From Amorphochlora amoebiformis (Eukaryota; Cercozoa; Chlorarachniophyceae): a stretch of 64,000 nt of DNA. Location of the stretch: contig BAAHQB010000017.1 in assembly GCA_054601695.1 (NCBI GenBank), positions 930,001-994,000 on the forward strand, read 5' to 3'. The notes beneath the pieces were generated by a model, which was not told the DNA's origin, did no database searches, and worked only from the letters and a program-made list of their open reading frames with translations. Both the position numbers and the translations under genes were made by a program. Of the stretch, positions 1 through 38,837 are shown one piece after another. Position 1 is the stretch's first letter. Each line of letters opens with the position of its first letter.

Positions 1-59
1 GGGGTGGATATTTTCCTTACCCCCTTACATGTTGATGGTTTAGTATGGATATATGTACA

Positions 60-1190
<1,131 letters not shown>

Positions 1191-1404
1191 TATTTTATAA
1201 TGTCTATATACGTACATTTATAAATATTATATTATATACACATATGTGTATATCTAATATAAGCATAGTATTAAAACTCTATAGTTTCTGTACAACATGC
1301 ATAAATATTTATAAATATCTTCATATATTTACATATATGTAATAGAAAATACTTATACTTTATACACAAAATATTATATATATATATATATATATATTAC
1401 ATAG

Positions 1405-4806
<3,402 letters not shown>

Positions 4807-4832
4807 TAGTACTCTATATACATATATATATA

Positions 4833-4888
<56 letters not shown>

Positions 4889-5011
4889 ATATATATTTAT
4901 GTTTGTACGTCAAATGTGTTTTAGTTTTTACATATTTATATATATTTATCCTAGATTCCATTATGCAATACATACATATATTATATATATATATGTATAT
5001 ATATATGTATG

Positions 5012-5081
<70 letters not shown>

Positions 5082-5093
5082 TATAATATATAC

Positions 5094-5130
<37 letters not shown>

Positions 5131-5177
5131 ATATATTTATATATATATATATAAATATATGGATAATATTATATGTG

Positions 5178-5225
<48 letters not shown>

Positions 5226-5287
5226 GTACGTATATGCGTATGCTACATATATACATATATTAGATTCATAGTAATACACACACACAA

Positions 5288-5334
<47 letters not shown>

Positions 5335-5365
5335 ATATATATATATATGTGTGTGTGTCTGTGTG

Positions 5366-5416
<51 letters not shown>

Positions 5417-5548
5417 GTATATGTATATATATATATAAGTGTATGTATGTAGGTATATATACATGTTTATGGTGCTACCTTACATTTCACACATACAAAT
5501 ATATATGCATATATATCCAAAGAAAGAAAATATAATACTTTACGACAA
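4807..5548. repeat. Intergenic spacer of AT/TG microsatellites
   Basis: AT arrays with TG and AC runs (notably 4826-4884, 5020-5080, 5278-5340) separate the GT8 stop from the first amylase exon. The last 80 bp are of more mixed sequence and probably hold the amylase promoter or leader. No coding signal was seen. Confidence 0.75.
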
Positions 5549-11777
<6,229 letters not shown>

Positions 11778-11815
11778 AAATTATGTGTATGCAGGAATTA
11801 TATATATATATATAA

Positions 11816-11862
<47 letters not shown>

Positions 11863-11959
11863 GTATATATTGTGTGTGTGTGCGCGTATTTACCTAATAT
11901 TAATATATGCATATTATATATAATATATATAATATATATACTAAATAGGTTTATACATA

Positions 11960-12000
<41 letters not shown>

Positions 12001-12004
12001 CATA

Positions 12005-12044
<40 letters not shown>

Positions 12045-12150
12045 TGTGTACATGTACATGTGTGTGTATGTATAATATACATGTAAATATGTATATACAT
12101 ATACAATTTTTTAAAGTTTGTCTACAAAACCTTCATAGGTCTATGTGCCG

Positions 12151-20731
<8,581 letters not shown>

Positions 20732-21154
20732 CGTCTACTAGCGTGGACTTATGTCAAACTTTATCTAGTTTATTAATCTCCACAATGATCGCATGGCACT
20801 AGTCTAGAGATGGCTATTTTTCATTTTCAACGGTTAAGAGTAGTTACTAGAGAATCCTTGTATGAATCTAGCGCTGTGAGATCATGTTCGAGTCAGTTGA
20901 AAAGAACTGATTCTTGTGATGCAGTCATGATCTAGACGATATCACATGACTACCTAGACTACACCTGTACCACCAATTGATTTAGTGTTATATAATTAAA
21001 TTGATCTAGATGATATAAAACTTCAGCAATGTATAGACTCACGATTAGAGTTTTGTCTAGTTGAAAATTCAACCGTTGGCCCTACGTCTAAACGTGGCCT
21101 TTGTCTGCTGTTGCGGGATTAGAGTTTTCTGGGATCTCAGCTCGAGTTGAAAAT
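20732..21154. other. Convergent spacer between GT61 and TLC genes
   Basis: A 423-bp spacer of mixed composition separates two convergent stop codons. It holds two X-CTAG-X scars (20760-20773, 20949-20962) and part of a tandem duplication of the TLC gene end. No gene seen. It must contain both polyadenylation regions. Confidence 0.7.
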
Positions 21155-21185
21155 TCAACTGTTGGCCTTACGTGGCCTGTGTCGC
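21044..21185. repeat. Tandem duplication overlapping the 3' end of the TLC gene
   Basis: Units begin ATTAGAGTTTT at 21044 and at 21118, followed in both by TTGAAAATTCAAC(C/T)GTTGGCC. The right-hand unit contains the TLC stop codon (21155-21157). The left-hand unit carries an extra CTAAACGT after TACGT compared with the right-hand unit. Confidence 0.8.
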
Positions 21186-21499
21186 AGGCTTGTGATATTT
21201 CCATTTTTGTACGCCGAGTCCTTGGTATTGTCTCCACCTAGACCAATTCCATTGCCATTCTTTTCGCCTTCGTAGGATCCGTTTGATTTGGATGACATCG
21301 GTTCTTCCCTTGCTCCGTTTGTGTTCCTTAAAGGTTGTTATCATACACCATATCATTACCAAAATAGTCTCGTGCAAACATTCTCATTTGAATGAGTTTG
21401 GTGGTGTATACCAAATATAATCTAGATAATGCCGAAGGCTTGTATGCAATATTATCTATCTACATTTGTACAAAAAACACACACACACACACAAACACG

Positions 21500-21566
<67 letters not shown>

Positions 21567-21612
21567 AATGTATTACATATATTCAATACGTAAATGTATT
21601 CAATTATACACG

Positions 21613-21658
<46 letters not shown>

Positions 21659-21760
21659 CGTAGTTGTATAAGTTACTTTTAATACGTATGACAAACACAA
21701 ACACATTACAGTTATATACATATTTTATATATATATATATATATATATAATATAAAATAA

Positions 21761-21813
<53 letters not shown>

Positions 21814-22367
21814 CTTATACCTAGGCCCCATGACCGCCCTGATAAGCCCTCGAGTAATCGAGCCAAACCAGATACAACTTACAATAAATAAGAACACAGT
21901 CGACGTGAATCCGCTCCACCTGGGGACATATAGAAGTGTGGAATAGCGATCGTATCGTATTAAACCTGCACTAAATATGATTGAAATAACAAATTAGTAT
22001 TAACGTTACTTTTCCCAAAGGTTAAGCCCTTTCCGAAACTCCGGATGGTGGTACCAATCGTTCAGGAATATCACCATCCACATGGGGAATAGAAGTATGC
22101 GGAAGAATACGTACCTGGGCAACGTGATATATTGTCCGAGGCATTCGGGTTTTTGCGGTGCGAAAGGGTTAGTTAGTATGCGGGATGATATGAATACATA
22201 CATATATATATATATATATATATGTGTATATATATATATATGTTTGTATATAAATTTGTATATAATATACATATTCTATATATTTATATATGTATATATA
22301 TATATGTCATCATAAATATATATGTTACATCTATATGTGTATATATGTTATATGTTATGTATTATGT

Positions 22368-22405
<38 letters not shown>

Positions 22406-22482
22406 CATATATATATATATATATGTATGTATATTATATATATATATATGTTATATATGTGTGTGTATATATGTGTATATGT

Positions 22483-22544
<62 letters not shown>

Positions 22545-23865
22545 CATGCATATATGTATGTTTGCATGTTTGTGTATACATGTCTATGTATACGTAAGAT
22601 GTATATTATCCATGTATTTATATAATTACAAGTTGGGTTGGGGTGTAAGGGTTGCAGGGGTAGTGGGTGAGGGAAGGGTCTGGCATGAGATGTATGGGGT
22701 TGAAGGTACAGGTGTAACGATTGTGTCGGGTTGGGAGCTACGTTATCCATAGGAAAATTCCATTGGCGACGTAGAAGTACTTGTACGGCGATGTGTCCTT
22801 GGGGATCTCGAACACGCGCCAAAACTTCAAAATGTTGAGAGGTACGCTCTGTTTAGAATCATGCGTTAGTCTTTGGTTCAAAGAGGTTGTTATTTGACCG
22901 ATATTTCGCAAAGGGCATCCAGCATGCCGAAGAAGTGTAAACATCTAGTCCAGCATCCTGACGGTGCAGCATCATTCGCCTGTTATTGAAACACATTGTA
23001 GAATACAGTACCTATACCGAAGACCGCGCCGGCTGAAATCACAAGCACGGTCAGCAATGAAATATTACATTAAATGAGAAACTTACTTAGCAGATGATGT
23101 ACATACAAGAATATCGTGTTAGCCTCCTGTATAAGACAGACGTCAGCTGCGATAAATAATCACACAACTGTCAGCAGTAACGAGTTACCTTGTCGGACTT
23201 CCGAATTATAAGCATTTCTATCACCCGAAAGATGTTCTTCAAGGCGTACAGAAAAGCGAATCTGGTTGACAAGCATTAGTTATGACGTGTTTTGACCTAC
23301 CAAGTGCGTTTGACCGTTGGCAATTCTTGGAAGCTCCCAACCAGCGACCCTAAAAGAAAAGAGATGAGGCGATAAGCTTATGCGCTTTGCGTTTGGAACC
23401 TCAACTGTCCAGTACGGTATATCAACCAGGATAGAGTTGACCACAAAGTATATAACCCAGGGTAGATACACGATGTTGACGAGTATATCCGCTGTCAACA
23501 GAATTTTTTAGTGAGCAGGACATCGAAGGTTAAATAAAACTTGACACCGATTTCAGATACAGGCTTCTTCGTGAATCCCTTGGCCCTGAGCAAGCCTGGA
23601 TAAATTGGGGTGTAGGTTAACTCTTCAACTCTCGCATGTTCCTAACTGTACCTCCAAGAGCGTAGGCTCCTATTTGAATGCTGAAGAGAACGAGGAAGAA
23701 GACCCAAAGCGTCTCATTGGTCTCGAACGGCATGAATCTGAGCAGTCAAGGTGAATGTATACCCCCAAATGGCGTATGGGCAACAGATAAACGAAGTTGT
23801 AAATAAACTCACTTCGCCTCATCCCTGCAAAGTGTAATTTCGGCATACGCCGACGATATCGCCAT
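21155..23865 (-). CDS. TLC-domain (TRAM/LAG1/CLN8-type) multi-pass membrane protein
   Basis: Thirteen exons (5' to 3'): 23865-23813, 23737-23652, 23595-23548, 23491-23400, 23349-23315, 23261-23189, 23126-23087, 23032-23012, 22957-22899, 22848-22742, 22114-22010, 21919-21821, 21326-21155. They total 990 nt, exactly 329 codons plus TGA. The product is strongly hydrophobic, with about seven membrane segments, such as [33 protein letters not shown] and a final [17 protein letters not shown]-type signatures: GRWLGAS near the domain start, YVHHLLTGAVFG with paired histidines, [14 protein letters not shown], then [11 protein letters not shown] and FFRILLFP. A polar, Gly/Asn-rich tail follows. TLC proteins act in ceramide synthesis, lipid sensing or trafficking in the ER; the ceramide-synthase Lag1 motif is not obvious, so it is a TLC protein of unassigned function. 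Most introns are 50-75 bp; the last three are longer, two of them AT-expanded. Confidence 0.85.
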
Positions 23866-23962
23866 GGATGGGCCCGGAGCTCCAACAACGTCACGCTTTG
23901 TGACGCCAGCTTTGTTAAAGCGAATCTTCCGTTAATATTTCGGCTGAAAATCTCGAGCAACT
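23866..23962. promoter_or_regulatory. 97-bp divergent intergenic region (TLC / C2 genes)
   Basis: The start codons of the TLC gene (23865, minus) and the C2 gene (23963, plus) are only 97 bp apart, so both 5' UTRs and promoters must lie in or overlap this interval. It is of balanced composition and lacks a clear TATA box or microsatellite. A shared bidirectional promoter is inferred. Confidence 0.6.
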
Positions 23963-30083
<6,121 letters not shown>

Positions 30084-31260
30084 TTGATACTCCAGGTTAG
30101 TTACGATCCGGGTAGGGAACTGCTTGGAGTAGGGCGTGCAAAGTTGAGCGGAATATAACTTATGTCAGCAATACCTTTAATACGGTGAACAGTTAACTTC
30201 AAGATGTAAAATTTCTCACTTAGAAATTGACTCTATTAATGACTTTAGGACAGACATATACTAGATATACGTAAATAATCTCTATAGACTTTTACTAATA
30301 TATTTTATTCTTAATTAGATATACGACGTATAATCAATTTAAATTAGGTTTTCGGAGATACGTACGTACGGTACGCAGCATGATAGGCATGCATGATACA
30401 TCTAGAGATCTGAGAGTATGTCCAGACTGCCGGTTGTCGAAGTTGAGCGGAATATAACGTATGTCAGCAATACCTAGAATACCTGGAATACGGTGAACAG
30501 TTAACTTCAAGATGTAAAATTTCTCACTTAGAAATTGTACTCTCTAGACTCTATTAACTAGATTAATGACTTTAGGACAGACATATACTCTAGATACTAG
30601 ATATACGTAAGTAATCTCTATAGACTTTTACTAATATATTTTATTCTTAGATATACGACGTATAATCAATTTAGGTATACGGAGATACGTACGTACTACG
30701 TACGCAGCATGCATGATACATCTAGAGATCTGAGAGTATGTCCAGAGTCTGACTCCAGACTGCCGCCGAGTCTGCCGGTTGTCGAATTGTAGTATACGCG
30801 TATGTACGTATCTACGTAGGCTAGATCTAGTAGATTAGATAGACTTCTACGTCTAGCTAGACATAGAGTATCTAGAGAATAATAAACGCATGTAAAGCGA
30901 TATCGGTACGTACGTATACATCGATCAACGTCTAGTACGTTGTACTAGTAGACGTACGTACATCTCGGTAGTACATGACTACGTATATTTGTACTAGTAG
31001 TACGACTGTACGAGTCTGTACGACTCTAAAGTCTCTAATATCTAGAATATACGGACCAATACAATACGGTACGTATCGTACAACATGTACCTAGATGTAC
31101 ATACGTATTCTAGACATATCAATTTGGTTTGATACCCTAGATACCCAAGCTAGACACCCTATAGACACTAGCCCGGTTATCGGGCATACGTACGTACTCA
31201 TCTAAATCACACAACTTAAGTCACAAGACTAGTGACATACACATATATATATATATCTAG

Positions 31261-31293
<33 letters not shown>

Positions 31294-31378
31294 TGTATGT
31301 TTACATATATACTTCAATAAACTATCTAGACTATCTAGACTATACTACGCTAGATATTTATCTAGTATCTAGAGTATA

Positions 31379-31414
<36 letters not shown>

Positions 31415-31415
31415 C

Positions 31416-31476
<61 letters not shown>

Positions 31477-31798
31477 CTCTAGATACTAGATATATATCAT
31501 GATCATGATTGTATCTAGTGTATATTAATAATTTACTAGTATATAAACTTAAATTATCTAGCATATGCTAGATATGCTATGATGATCAACTACGTCACAA
31601 AGCTTCATATTGAAAAGCCTAGAAACTCTAGAAACTAGTGAGCACGAAAACAACTAACGAAGCTTGGCAATTCTGGCAAAATACAGGTTGTATGTAGGTA
31701 TACTAATTTACACAATGTTAATTTCAAATTGCCTAGATCTAGATGCACGCGTATACGTTTACAGTTACCTAAGGTACACGGATCTGCTCATAACATAA
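30084..31798. other. Convergent spacer rich in CTAG palindromes
   Basis: This 1.7-kb interval between the C2 and formin stop codons has no coding signal. It contains a ~300-bp tandem duplication, dense GTAC/ACGT/CTAG palindromic words, AT arrays at 31242-31290 and 31376-31470, and at least fourteen X-CTAG-X scars. It must contain both polyadenylation sites. Confidence 0.8.
30141..30785. repeat. Tandem duplication, copies of ~298 and ~347 bp
   Basis: Copy A (30141-30438) and copy B (30439-~30785) both start AAGTTGAGCGGAATATAAC and end CTGCCGGTTGTCG. They differ by a few substitutions and many short indels. Four of the extra segments in copy B are CTAG plus a duplicate of the neighbouring 5-mer. 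Confidence 0.93.
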
Positions 31799-32019
31799 TC
31801 ATCCGATGGCCGATTGGTTAGTCTTGTCGTCGAACAAGGGAACAGGAGGTGCGGTCTTAGCCCTCTTCGGGCAGTCCGCTTTAGAGTTAATTGGCAGCGA
31901 AGACCGTCGAGTATGAGAGTAGTTCTTGTTCTTAATCCGTTTCTCCGCGTTGGTTTTCCTGCGCAGGATTGCCTTAACCTGTATAACACAAGTATGCATT
32001 ATGCTTATATTACAGAGAA

Positions 32020-32068
<49 letters not shown>

Positions 32069-32337
32069 TATATATATACTCAGCGTTATTTGTGCTTGTG
32101 TGTATATAGCATTCGGGTAATCTCCTCACATCCTTCTCAGTCTGCCGAAAGTCCGCGGCGAACTGGCTCCAAATTCCGAAGAATTTCTAAGACAAAAAGC
32201 CAATGTTATCAATACACTTCTATCCGCAGACTGTGAAGGAGACTGACCTTCCAGCTCACTTTTACATGGCCAAAGTATCGGCAGGTGTCCTGAACATACA
32301 TATATATATACGTATATGCCCATATATGTACATACAC

Positions 32338-32410
<73 letters not shown>

Positions 32411-32585
32411 TATATATATGTATAGTATTTCTAGACTGTGCAGAACTATTATAGTGAGAGCTAAATTGTCGAAGAGGGTTAGAGTAAAGGATGGGTTAGG
32501 AAGGATGCAATCAGTACCTCAAATAGGTTTTTGACAGCCTTGTCAGCATCTTCAACAGCTCTAGTATATTGAAAAGGATAAATAA

Positions 32586-32634
<49 letters not shown>

Positions 32635-32640
32635 TTATAT

Positions 32641-32692
<52 letters not shown>

Positions 32693-33043
32693 ATTCACAG
32701 CTCATGGTAAACTCCTCTGTGCATAATTACATGATATATGTAGATATGTATACAACCAGCATACACAATCACGGGTAATAACATCCATGTACATGTATAC
32801 ACGGCCAGCATATCTGCTCCCTCGGGTCGTACACTCATGGACATACAACTCGGTTAGCATAGGATCATGTATCGTAAACATTCCTATAAGCACCCTACGA
32901 CCAGAGAGTTATAGTTATAGTTATTTCGATTGTGAACACTCATGTAACGTTAGTAATTATGGTTTCACAGGTCGGTCCCAGTATACGTGGTCTCATCTTG
33001 AAAACCTTTGTTACACATTTATGTATAACTTAGTATATATATA

Positions 33044-33086
<43 letters not shown>

Positions 33087-33509
33087 TTGACAAATTGTAC
33101 AATGGAATCCCACCTCCACCGATCACGAGCCTGGTTGTAGAACGTGGACACCTGTCTGTGGGCAGGGGTGTTCGATGGAAAACTCTTCAGGCAACCCTAA
33201 TGTTAAATAATGCTTATAAGATTTAAAGTTTAGAAGAAAACCAGCTAAATTACGTATACAAACATATACATACACGCACACACAAGTATATGCTACATAC
33301 ATAATATCCCCACTTGTTAACAATTAAATTAGGTCGGCGTGAGAGAGAACGAGAGATGGTAAAATACAATTCAATTTTTGGAAACAACAGTGGAAACCCA
33401 CCTTTATAAGGGTTAATTTAGACGCCATGAGTTGCATTTGAGCCTCCAGTCCCTCTACATCGACGTTTAGAGAGATCTGAACACACACACACACACATAT
33501 ATATATATG

Positions 33510-33548
<39 letters not shown>

Positions 33549-33733
33549 CTTTCATACGCATATATTATACAACCTTGTCGAGATCGCTGAGAACATTTCG
33601 GGAGAGTTTAGGGTCTGTCTTATGGAGATGAGAAACCAGGAATGCGAGCAAGGATAGTCGGCTATCGTACGCGCTACGGATCGAACTGTAATTACGATAC
33701 CTTTTATGTTTCTGTAGTTTATACATATACATA

Positions 33734-33781
<48 letters not shown>

Positions 33782-33899
33782 GCATATGTTAGGTATTACG
33801 ATAGCATGGCGAGGGTGTCAAGGCGAAATCCATAGACGTAGCCTCCCTTACACGTGTTCATAAAGTTTCCTAGCTTCAGGATCACCTGGTAATATAACA

Positions 33900-33958
<59 letters not shown>

Positions 33959-34344
33959 TGTACATACCTTGAGCAAAACTCGGATGTTTTCCGAATCCTT
34001 AACTGCAACACACGCCCTGTCCATCGACTCAATCGATTTTCTAAACAAGACATAACTCGTCAAAATTTTGCCCAATTCCTTACAGGTTCTCCAACGGCAA
34101 ATATACAGGGGTTAATTAATAGTCTAGACAAGCGGTTAGAAAGGTTAAGAGAGCGAGAAAGAGAGTTAAGAACGAGAGGTAGAGAGGGGAAGCGAGGGAG
34201 CGGAAGGTAAGAGAGATGAGAGAGACTAGAAAGGAGATTGCTAAGGAGTAAGAGGAAACTATGTCACGCACTGGATGCGGGTGAGGGCCGAGTCGAACTC
34301 TGTCATTATTGCGGCAGCCTAAGATGGACTAATGATTAGCACCG

Positions 34345-34422
<78 letters not shown>

Positions 34423-34514
34423 ATGCCTGGAGCTTGGCGGTCGGCTTGGCGACGAGAGTGGCAATCAGATAGCAGAATTTTTCGGCAGGGTGAAGGTTCT
34501 CGACCTACACACAA

Positions 34515-34591
<77 letters not shown>

Positions 34592-35233
34592 CTCACTAAG
34601 ATTAATGTATCATGCCGTGAAACAATATAATCTGGGTTATTCTTCTCGTGCCATAATATATACATTTATACATCAACATATATATATATATATACATATG
34701 TGCACATGTATAATAGAAATACCCCTTTCTTGTACTTTCGACAGGCTTTAAGCTCATCTCCGGTGGGAAATACAGATTCGAGACGGCTCAAGACGTCCTG
34801 GGTAAAATATTTCTCAAGGAAAATACCACACATAAATATCACGCCCTGGAAAACCCGCTTGTGCACGTGAATAGTAATATCGTAAATATACACTATATAT
34901 ATTTTTACACATATACACACATATATATATATATATATATATTAGTAATTACCGAGGTAAGCACAGAGGGGTCGAGGTTCTCAAGCGCTGCAACGATCTT
35001 CTCGCTTGATATTTTCAGGCCTAAGGATATACGTATATATGTATGTATATGTGTTTATATATAAATATTATACATATAGGTAAATATACACCTAAATATG
35101 AATTCGCACACAGTTACTACATATATATATATATATCCAACCTTTGAGACATATCTGAATGTTGGTCGATCTCTTTTGAGGCAGGAAAACGAGCGCGCAA
35201 GATTTTCTATTATACACATACACACACACACAA

Positions 35234-35283
<50 letters not shown>

Positions 35284-35518
35284 AAACTAAAAGCGAGACT
35301 TTTAGCCACTAACGAAGAGCTACATATATATCCCCTAACTCTTCTCTTCCTCGCTATCTCTCTCACAATGTATACACACATGTGTATATATTATATATTA
35401 TATTACACATACACACATATACACATACACATATATATATACATCTTGTGTTTATAATGTAGATTCCCTCACACACTCTCTCTCTTATCTCTGAGCATAT
35501 TTTCATGTATGTATGTAC

Positions 35519-35556
<38 letters not shown>

Positions 35557-35934
35557 ACATATATACATACAATGTATATAAAATATATTTTATATACATA
35601 TATATGTAATAACATGTTGTATGTTTAATTAACATGAACATTATCCATTTGTAGAGAGTATTAACGAGCGAGCCTTGAATAATGTTATTTGGAATTACTT
35701 CTTCGAGTTTTGAGGCTTCAATTTGCGAGTGGAAGTATTTCCTTGGAACACAGACAGACGCTTCTTACGCGGCGGGGTTCGGCACTTGAAAGATTTCTCT
35801 AGGTCCTGTTATGAATGTGTACTTGTATCACCCCAAGTAGACAAATGTTGTATAATATAAGCAAATATGTCATTAATCATAGACGAGCACATACACATTC
35901 ATGTAATTTATATCTAAAGATAAATACAAAAACG

Positions 35935-35983
<49 letters not shown>

Positions 35984-36306
35984 ACATATAACACAATTGT
36001 ATACGTGTATGGGTATGCGATCCCGATCATGTAAATCATCTGTGTAATGTTCACATAGGTAATTACAATCCATGAGAGCATATATCCTGCCCGTGAACAT
36101 ATGTACACGGGTGTTTATGGCCCGAAGAGAGCGGGGAGAGCAGATTGAGATGAAAAAGAGTGTGTGTTTTCTCGGTTGAGATAGCGCGAGTATACCTGAT
36201 ACATGACGTCGTCCAGATGCATTTCCTCTCCTGCTGCGAGTTCTTCCCACACACTGCCGAAGATAGCACTTTTGGGTAATGCCTTCCAGTGCAGCCTGAT
36301 CATTTG

Positions 36307-36393
<87 letters not shown>

Positions 36394-36650
36394 CATGATG
36401 AACGAACGTAAGTTACACTATATCTCGATCTTTTGTTACCCTTATTTCCATCCTCTCTTGATCTTGCACTTCTCTCTCTATATTAATGAACTCTGACCTC
36501 TACAATTTCGTTAATGTCAAAACAGATTGGATGACGACGTCATTAATACTGATGTATGTAGATTGACCAGAGAAGAGTAGGAGAGTCAAAGAGTAGGAAT
36601 GTGATTGAAGTGATTCATAATGTTTTGTTTTTATATATTGTATACAATAT

Positions 36651-36720
<70 letters not shown>

Positions 36721-36882
36721 ATATATATATATATATTTATATTTATGTGTGAAATATTCTCGTTTACTTTTTCATCCTGTTCCTCGCTCTCGGAGTCATA
36801 GGTATAGGCAGAGCGGGTCCCTTCTCCTCCTCGACATCGAATCCTGCATATATTAATTTATGTACAACCATGAATAACATAT

Positions 36883-36937
<55 letters not shown>

Positions 36938-37533
36938 ATATGCTGGGATGTACATACAGGTCTATAGCAAGATCACCAATCATTGGCGGTGGAGGCGGGA
37001 TCCCTCCATCCACTGCAAACGACGGTGGCGGTGGTGGAATTCCTGAAATCCCCGGGATTCCAGGAAAAACCGGGACTCCGGATACGGGGCCGGATTTCTC
37101 CTCTTTGGGGAGGGGAAGTGCGAGAGAGTCCGTAGGAGTAGATGGGGGAGCGTTCTCGAGGCCGGAGTTGGGTGAGATTGGCTCTTCTTGGATAGTACAG
37201 GACTCGTTGAAATGGTTTCCTGATATGTGTTGTACGTCATAGTGTGTTCAGCGATCTTGGAAAAGATAAATCACACATGATTATATGAATGCAAACACAA
37301 CTTTACATATAGTTCTATTACCAGCTGCAGCTGAAGGTCCTAGCGACATCAGCGGCGGGCGTTTGATTTCCCTGAAGGATATAATACCACAATCAGACTA
37401 GACTTAAAGAGAAGACAAAGATCACCAAATAATAAATAGACATATCGTCTAAAGTCGCATGCATGCTGTGGGTGTGTAACAAAGTTGTTACGCCTCGTGA
37501 GATAAGAAAGATTTTGTATATGTACATATTTAA

Positions 37534-37570
<37 letters not shown>

Positions 37571-37663
37571 AACGTTTCGACTCGTATGAGCATTTATACA
37601 TGACGCATGAATATACATGGATTTTACTAGAAGTGTAAGTGATGCGCAATCGTGACTGGTGCA

Positions 37664-37698
<35 letters not shown>

Positions 37699-38298
37699 GT
37701 TTGTAACATGTTCTAAACTGGCCTTTTGAAGATTTTGTACATATTGTGTGACATATTTCATCGTGTAAATATGCAAAAGCTTGAAACCTCGTGAGAGCAT
37801 GTCCAATGGCTGTGTAAACGTGTATATTGATATTTACTACCTATGAGAATCAGTTTAAGGCAATGCAAGTATGTTTTAGGATGTGATTTTTAAGTTTAGA
37901 GATTTGCAACGGTGGTTTAAGACCAGAGGAAGGACGTATGCGGCTTAGTAAATGTGTGAATGATAGTCGGGTGTAAGTATGTCCGTTAATCGTGTTGGCA
38001 TCCTCGAGGGCATGTTTTTACGGACCCTGTGCGCGGATACCTTGTAGTCACTCGAACACTCCCTGGGGTGACCTGCGGGGTGAAGTGAGCCCAAAGTTTG
38101 GGCTTATTGTATAAAGGGGTCTGCAGCGGAGACGGAGGAATCAAGGAAGTCGGAGCGGTGATGGGGGTAGGATTGGCGGAATTTAGGAGGGATGCGGCCG
38201 CTTTTCGCTGGGCGCGACGACGGATCTTCGCTTCCATGCGTTCTCTGGATAAGTAGAGCCATTAGACTATAGGACCGTTAGACGTGCATGGATGTTAA

Positions 38299-38342
<44 letters not shown>

Positions 38343-38552
38343 TATGTGTGTAAGTATGGAAAGTTGTATTACTGTTCAGTTTCCTGACGGATGACATCCC
38401 AGACATCGGCCTGGGCTTTACTTGCAGTCCGCGGTGTCGGGATGGGGACAGGATTGAGCTTAAGTTTCATTCTGATTTACATTTGGTGTTTTGTGTGATA
38501 TCTTTTGAAGTATCAGGAGATCTCTCTCTCTCTCTCTCTCTCTGTATTAAAT

Positions 38553-38628
<76 letters not shown>

Positions 38629-38747
38629 GTGTCCTGACCGCTGGGGTTCTTCTATCTTCTGGTCAATCTGTGGAAAAATATTATTGTCATCGATATTCCA
38701 TACTACGAAACAACCATAACACGAAACCTTCTTTGATTTCTTATACA

Positions 38748-38837
<90 letters not shown>

